From Bacillus suaedaesalsae (GTDB lineage Bacteria > Bacillota > Bacilli > Bacillales > SA4), in assembly GCF_016890225.1 (NCBI RefSeq), contig NZ_JAFELM010000031.1:62001-126000 (forward strand): a stretch of 64,000 nt of DNA. Reading direction: 5' to 3'. Each line of letters opens with the position of its first letter. The stretch's first letter is position 1. The notes below the pieces were generated by a model. The model did not search any database. It saw nothing but the letters and a program-made list of their open reading frames with translations, and had not been told where the DNA came from. Shown here in pieces: positions 59,495 to 64,000 of this stretch. Position numbers and translations under genes: made by a program.

Positions 59495-60583
59495 TTACGT
59501 ATGTAGCATTTTCATTATTTGTTCTGCTATTTCATCTAATCGTACGATGCTGTCTACTTTATTAGAAGCTACAGCAGCTTTTGGCATTCCGTAAACAATT
59601 GAAGTTTCCTCAGATTCGGCAATACTGCGAACCTCTCCGGTATTTTTCAGTTTCACCAGTCCATCTGTCCCATCTGAGCCCATACCCGTCATAATAACAG
59701 CCACCTTAGCATAATCCGACAGCTGACTTACAGAATCGAATAATAAATCAACAGAGGGACGGTGTCCATTTTTAGGTGGTGACAGATCTAAACTTACAGC
59801 TAATGATGTTCCAATTCTCTTTACTAAGAAATGATATCCACCAGGTGCAATATATGCTATGCCCTTTTTTATAATTTCTCCGTCTTCAGCTTCCTTGACT
59901 TCAATTTGACTTAAGGAATCTAACCTAGAAGCTAAAGACTTAGTAAATCCAGCAGGCATATGCTGAACAACAAGTATAGGAGCATCAATATCCTTGGGTA
60001 ACCTAGTAATAACTTGCTGTAGTGCGCGAGGGCCACCAGTTGATGTCCCAATGCAAATGACCTTTTTTGACAAATTAAGTGGTTTTTTGTCGAAAAATTC
60101 ATTATTATTTATTTTACTATAATCATTACCATTCGGTATAGTGGTAATCTTCATTTCATTCATTCGATTTAATTTTGCCTTTTTTACCGTTGATGCGTGA
60201 TAAACTTTGTCCTTTATTTCTTCCTTTACTTTATGTAAGTCAAGAGAAATGGCACCAGAAGGCTTTTCAACAAAGTCAACTGCACCATATTGCATTGCTA
60301 GTATAGTATTCTCAGCCCCTTCTTTTGTCGTACTAGATAGCATAACGACAGGAACTGGTTTTATTTTCATTATTTCTTTTAGTGCTTGCAACCCATTTAA
60401 TATTGGCATCTCTACATCTAAAGTAACGACGTCGGGTTTTAACTCTAGTACTTTTTTGACTGCATCTTGACCGTTACGGGCAGTTCCCACAATATGAAAT
60501 CTGCTATCTTCTTCAAGAAAGTTAGTGATAAGCTTTCTCATGAATGCTGAATCATCTACAACTAGCACATTGATTCTATCCAT
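59495..60583 (-). CDS. cheB: Chemotaxis response regulator / protein-glutamate methylesterase CheB
   Basis: 362 residues. A receiver domain with acidic D10-D11 and phosphoacceptor Asp56 (DVVTLDVEMP) is joined to a methylesterase domain. The catalytic Ser in GTSTGGPRALQQ, His in VQHMPAGFT and Asp in MTGMGSDGTDG are all present. It removes methyl groups from receptors after phosphorylation by CheA. It is followed by cheA and preceded by flhG. Confidence 0.95.
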   Translation of the reverse strand: MDRINVLVVDDSAFMRKLITNFLEEDSRFHIVGTARNGQDAVKKVLELKPDVVTLDVEMPILNGLQALKEIMKIKPVPVVMLSSTTKEGAENTILAMQYGAVDFVEKPSGAISLDLHKVKEEIKDKVYHASTVKKAKLNRMNEMKITTIPNGNDYSKINNNEFFDKKPLNLSKKVICIGTSTGGPRALQQVITRLPKDIDAPILVVQHMPAGFTKSLASRLDSLSQIEVKEAEDGEIIKKGIAYIAPGGYHFLVKRIGTSLAVSLDLSPPKNGHRPSVDLLFDSVSQLSDYAKVAVIMTGMGSDGTDGLVKLKNTGEVRSIAESEETSIVYGMPKAAVASNKVDSIVRLDEIAEQIMKMLHT

Positions 60584-60589
60584 AGGTAC

Positions 60590-61462
60590 CTACCTTTCTT
60601 GGAAGTAATGTCTTAGCCTGGAGATAAAACTAAATGACTTTGGTTTTTGCTTTCCATTCTCGATGGAGTTTCCGTCAATATAACGGTCAGCAATTTCTTT
60701 CAGTGCGATACTAACCTTTGATTTCGGATCAAATACAGAAAAAGGAGTTTGTCTGCTTACAGCTTTATTAACATTACGATCATCAGGTAAATAACCTAAC
60801 TGCACAATTTCCTTCTTTAAAAATTGTCTCATCACTTCGCTCAGTCTTTTCAACGTACTTGTTCCTTCTTCATGTGATAGTGCTCTGTTGACGATAAGGT
60901 AAAATTCTGCATTATTCTCTTTCGTGCAAATATACTTCATCATGGAATATGCATCTGTAATAGCAGTAGGTTCAGGTGTTGTGACAACAAATATTTCATG
61001 TACAGATAGTAATAATTGAAGACTATCTTCTGTAATACCTGCGCCCATATCAAACAAAATATAATCATAATCTAATGCAAGCTTACCAAGTTGATTCAAA
61101 AAATAGGAAAGCTTTTCTGAATCAAGCTTAAACAAGGTCGATAATCCAGATCCTCCTGATATAAAATCAACACCCTCTGGTCCTTCCTTTATTATGTCTT
61201 GAATTGATATACCTTGCTTAAATATATCCACAAAGCTTCCTCTTGAAGGTAGCCCCATTAAAATATCTATATTTCCCATGCCAATATCCATATCAAAGAT
61301 TAGGACCTTTTGTTTGTTTCTAGAAAGATTTATCGCAAAATTAAGTGAAAAATTGGATTTTCCGACTCCACCTTTACCACTAACAACGGCAATAACCTTT
61401 GCTTCGGTACGGTCTTTCATACGTTGAAGTCGCTGGCGTAAGCTTTCAGCTTGATCTCTCAT
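60590..61462 (-). CDS. flhG: FlhG (YlxH), MinD-like ATPase of flagellar placement
   Basis: 290 residues. The N-terminal DQAESLR motif is the activating helix for FlhF; the deviant Walker A GKGGVGKSNFSLN and MinD-type switch regions (FDMGAGI) follow, and the C-terminus is basic. FlhG controls the number and place of flagella. It overlaps the flhF stop by four bases (ATGA). Confidence 0.93.
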   Translation of the reverse strand: MRDQAESLRQRLQRMKDRTEAKVIAVVSGKGGVGKSNFSLNFAINLSRNKQKVLIFDMDIGMGNIDILMGLPSRGSFVDIFKQGISIQDIIKEGPEGVDFISGGSGLSTLFKLDSEKLSYFLNQLGKLALDYDYILFDMGAGITEDSLQLLLSVHEIFVVTTPEPTAITDAYSMMKYICTKENNAEFYLIVNRALSHEEGTSTLKRLSEVMRQFLKKEIVQLGYLPDDRNVNKAVSRQTPFSVFDPKSKVSIALKEIADRYIDGNSIENGKQKPKSFSFISRLRHYFQER

Positions 61463-62634
61463 TTGGTATCTACCTCAAGAATCGTATTTACAATTTCAGT
61501 TGGAGTTGCTTCCATAATATCATCTGGAACATTTTGACCAGTTGTTAAATATGCAACTCCTTTTTTGTAAGTAGTCATTAAATTTAAAATCGATCCAAAT
61601 TGTGATGTTTCATCAGTTTTTGTAAAGATTAACCTATTTATAAAAATTAGGGAAAACTGACGATAAATTTCTTCCATATCTCTTTGTTTTGCAGTCAAGG
61701 ATAATACGAGAAATGTTTCCATCTCCTCAGTAAAATCGATAACCTCTTTTAAGTCTTCAACGTACTGTTTGTTTCTAAAGTTTCGACCAGCTGTATCGAT
61801 AAATACTAAATCGTAAGAGGAATATTTCTCCTTCGCCTTTTTAAAATCATCTAAGTTATAGCAGACTTCAATTGGGACATCCAAAATTTTGGCATATGTC
61901 TTTAACTGCTCAATAGCGGCAATTCTGTAAGTATCAGTAGTAATAAAAGCTACCTTTTTTTTATGTTTTATCACACATTGGGCAGCAATTTTTGCAAGTG
62001 TTGTCGTTTTCCCGACGCCTGTTGGCCCAACTACATTAATATATTTTTTCTTGAAAGAAATGCCACCATGTTCGTATTGTTCAACTCTTGTAAGAAGTTC
62101 TTCTCTTACCCATTTTTTAATTTCAGTATTACTGCTACTCGCATTATTTTTATACCACTTCTCTAGTAGCTTCGACATAATATCAGATTGCTGCTCTTCG
62201 TTTATCTCTTGATCTTCGAGCTCCAATAAGATTTTCTGTAACGGTTCAGGATAAATGGATGTACGGACTGTTGGTTTTGATTGTGTATCTTTTATTAATA
62301 ATTTGAGTTCACTAATTTCTTTCAATAAATCCATGTCATTTTTTTGATTTAACGATTTCACTAAAGGTGTAATATCTTCAAGCAGAGATGGTTCCCTTTT
62401 TGGTTGAATATTTACTGGAACAGTTCGTTCCCTATCTTTCTGAATGGGTTCTTTATCAAATGGTGAAGGATCAACTGCTGCCATCACTTCTATATTTTTC
62501 TTAGTAAAGAAGCCGAAGAAACCACCTGTATGAACAACCTTTGAATTTAATATTACGGCATCCTTCCCCAAGTCGGCTCGAACCTTTTTCATAACCTCAG
62601 GCATGGAAGGTGCAACATACTTTTTTACTTTCAA
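61459..62634 (-). CDS. flhF: Flagellar biosynthesis GTPase FlhF
   Basis: 391 residues. A basic N-domain (KVKKYVAPSMPEVMKKVRADLGKDAVILNS), a variable linker, and the SRP-type NG domain with GPTGVGKTTTLAKIAAQ, DTYRIAAIEQL, DTAGR and TKTDE. FlhF recruits flagellar basal-body parts. The start is TTG at 62634, overlapping the flhA stop (TTGA) and preceded by GGTGGTG. Confidence 0.94.
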   Translation of the reverse strand: MKVKKYVAPSMPEVMKKVRADLGKDAVILNSKVVHTGGFFGFFTKKNIEVMAAVDPSPFDKEPIQKDRERTVPVNIQPKREPSLLEDITPLVKSLNQKNDMDLLKEISELKLLIKDTQSKPTVRTSIYPEPLQKILLELEDQEINEEQQSDIMSKLLEKWYKNNASSSNTEIKKWVREELLTRVEQYEHGGISFKKKYINVVGPTGVGKTTTLAKIAAQCVIKHKKKVAFITTDTYRIAAIEQLKTYAKILDVPIEVCYNLDDFKKAKEKYSSYDLVFIDTAGRNFRNKQYVEDLKEVIDFTEEMETFLVLSLTAKQRDMEEIYRQFSLIFINRLIFTKTDETSQFGSILNLMTTYKKGVAYLTTGQNVPDDIMEATPTEIVNTILEVDTK

Positions 62635-64000
62635 TCTATATTCACCACCCCAACACTTTGCACTTCAACATTAGCTTCTAGTTCGTTGTAAGATAAGACC
62701 GGTACATTTGGTAAATACCTCTCGATTAATTGCTTCACATACATTCGAACAGCAGGAGAGCAGAGTATGATTGATTGCTGTTCTTGCAATGACAACTGTT
62801 CTACTTGACTTGCCACTGATGAAATGATAGCTTGGGATACGTTTGGATCTAAGGCTAAATAGTTGCCGTGTTCAGTTTGTTGAACTCCTTCTGCTATTGC
62901 CTTTTCAACTTTCCCTGATACCGTTACTACACGTAACACATCTCCTTCGCTAACAAATTGTGAGGTAATTTGTCTAGCTAATGCTTGCCTTACATATTCA
63001 GTTAATATATCTGTATCGGTCGTCATTTTTCCAAAATCCGCTAATGTTTCAAATATTACTGGTAAGTTTCTAATTGAAACTTTTTCTCTTAATAGCTTAC
63101 CCAATACTTTCTGAACATCTCCTATAGATAGAGGATTTGGTGTCACTTCTTCTACTAGTATTGGATATGCTTCCTTTATATGGTCCACAAGTTGCTTTGT
63201 TTCTTGTCTACCTAGTAACTCATGTGCATTTGATTTGAGTATTTCTGTTATATGAGTGGAAACAACAGATGGCGGATCGACAACTGTGTACCCAAACATT
63301 TCTGCTTGTTCTTTTGTTTCTTCTGTAATCCATTTCGCAGGTAATCCAAATGATGGCTCGATCGTGTCGATACCTTGAACGATGTCATCATCCATTCCTG
63401 GACTCATCGCTAAATAATGATCTAGCAGAAGTTCCCCCCTTGCTACTTCATTACCTTTTATTTTTAATCGATATTCATTTGGTTGTAATTGAATATTATC
63501 TCGTATTCGAACAACTGGAATGACGATCCCTAATTCGATCGCTAATTGTCTACGAATCATGACGACACGGTCCAATAAGTCTCCACCTTGATTCGTATCT
63601 GCTAATGGGATAAGTCCATAACCGAATTCAAACTCTATCGGATCAACATTCAACAGATTTACCACACTCTCTGGACTCTTCATTTCATCTGTCTCAATTT
63701 GTTCCTCAAGCTCTTCTAAATCTGTCTTATCCGGTTGCTTTGGCTTACCAAGCATATACCCACCAAAAACTAATAATCCTGCAATTGGAATTGTCAGTAG
63801 ATCATTAAGTGGTGTGAACAAACCTAGAATAAATATGCTAGCACCAGCTACGTAAAGCATTTTAGGGAAAGCGAATAATTGCGTTGTAATATCTTGACTT
63901 AAATTTCCGTCTGAAGCAGCTCGAGTAACGATAATCCCTGTAGCTGTAGAAGTCATTAAGGCTGGGATTTGAGATACTAATCCATCACCGACTGATAATA
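62631..64000 (-). CDS. flhA: Flagellar export gate protein FlhA (partial; 5' end outside the window)
   Basis: About 456 C-terminal residues. The frame is open through the right edge. The membrane part shows GDGLVSQIPALMTSTATG (the conserved FHIPEP-type loop), then helices (MLYVAGASIFILGLF, LTIPIAGLLVFGGY), and the cytoplasmic domain with RVVTVSGKVEKAI and AEMFGYTVVDPPSV. It forms the export-gate ring for flagellar substrates. Translation is coupled to flhF. Confidence 0.95.
   Translation of the reverse strand, partial: LSVGDGLVSQIPALMTSTATGIIVTRAASDGNLSQDITTQLFAFPKMLYVAGASIFILGLFTPLNDLLTIPIAGLLVFGGYMLGKPKQPDKTDLEELEEQIETDEMKSPESVVNLLNVDPIEFEFGYGLIPLADTNQGGDLLDRVVMIRRQLAIELGIVIPVVRIRDNIQLQPNEYRLKIKGNEVARGELLLDHYLAMSPGMDDDIVQGIDTIEPSFGLPAKWITEETKEQAEMFGYTVVDPPSVVSTHITEILKSNAHELLGRQETKQLVDHIKEAYPILVEEVTPNPLSIGDVQKVLGKLLREKVSIRNLPVIFETLADFGKMTTDTDILTEYVRQALARQITSQFVSEGDVLRVVTVSGKVEKAIAEGVQQTEHGNYLALDPNVSQAIISSVASQVEQLSLQEQQSIILCSPAVRMYVKQLIERYLPNVPVLSYNELEANVEVQSVGVVNID

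Overview
This window is a stretch of chromosome from an endospore-forming, motile, low-GC Bacillota, almost certainly a member of the Bacillaceae. Almost every gene lies on the minus strand, and gene order follows, with few changes, the Bacillus subtilis block flhA-che-sigD-rpsB-tsf-pyrH-frr-uppS-cdsA-dxr-rasP-proS-polC-rimP-nusA-infB-truB-ribC-rpsO-pnp-spoVF-asd-dapGA-rnjB-tepA-spoIIIE-ymf-pgsA-cinA-recA. SpoIIIE and SpoVFA/B point to sporulation; SigD, SwrB, the Che proteins and FlhA/F/G point to swimming by flagella. Identifications were made by reading the translations; no database search was run. Within Bacillaceae I cannot fix the genus.

Layout from right to left, which is the direction of transcription: (1) 64000-53699, end of the flagellar/chemotaxis operon: flhA (partial), flhF, flhG, cheB, cheA, cheW, cheC, cheD, a small membrane protein, sigD, a small conserved protein, swrB. 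(2) 53540-43889, translation and envelope precursors: rpsB, tsf, pyrH, frr, uppS, cdsA, dxr, rseP, proS. (3) 43888-39590, polC. (4) 38926-31340, the nusA-infB group: rimP, nusA, rnpM, ylxQ, infB, ylxP, rbfA, truB, ribC, rpsO. (5) 31090-20918: pnp, ylxY, mlpA, ymxH, spoVFA/B (dipicolinate), asd, dapG, dapA. The dap and spoVF products share one pathway: Asd, DapG and DapA supply dihydrodipicolinate and SpoVFAB oxidises it to spore dipicolinate. (6) 20360-14768: rnjB, tepA, ylzJ, spoIIIE. (7) 14487-8774: a GntR regulator (ymfC/nupR type) directly followed by a four-gene BMP-type nucleoside ABC importer (nupNOPQ type). (8) 8572-1: ymfF, ymfH, ymfI, ymfJ, ymfK, rodZ, pgsA, cinA, and recA (3' end outside the window).

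Most transcription units end in clear intrinsic terminators. Regulatory sites readable from sequence include a LexA box and promoter for recA, tandem promoters and an attenuator-like leader before rimP, and promoter plus structured leader before rpsO and before rpsB. A SigK-like promoter lies before spoVFA.

The parts that ordinary gene content does not explain are in the gaps. Three gaps (20361-20917, 28578-28969, 38927-39589) hold miniature, non-coding, inverted-repeat elements whose ends begin AGGCT and which share internal segments. The gap between tsf and pyrH holds a 97-bp imperfect palindrome, and the gap between nupN and nupO has three hairpins in a row. I found no phage, defence island, CRISPR array, insertion sequence with transposase, tRNA or rRNA gene. 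I do not see a wholly new multi-gene system here; the nearest candidates for undescribed biology are the small non-coding elements and two small unnamed proteins beside sigD.
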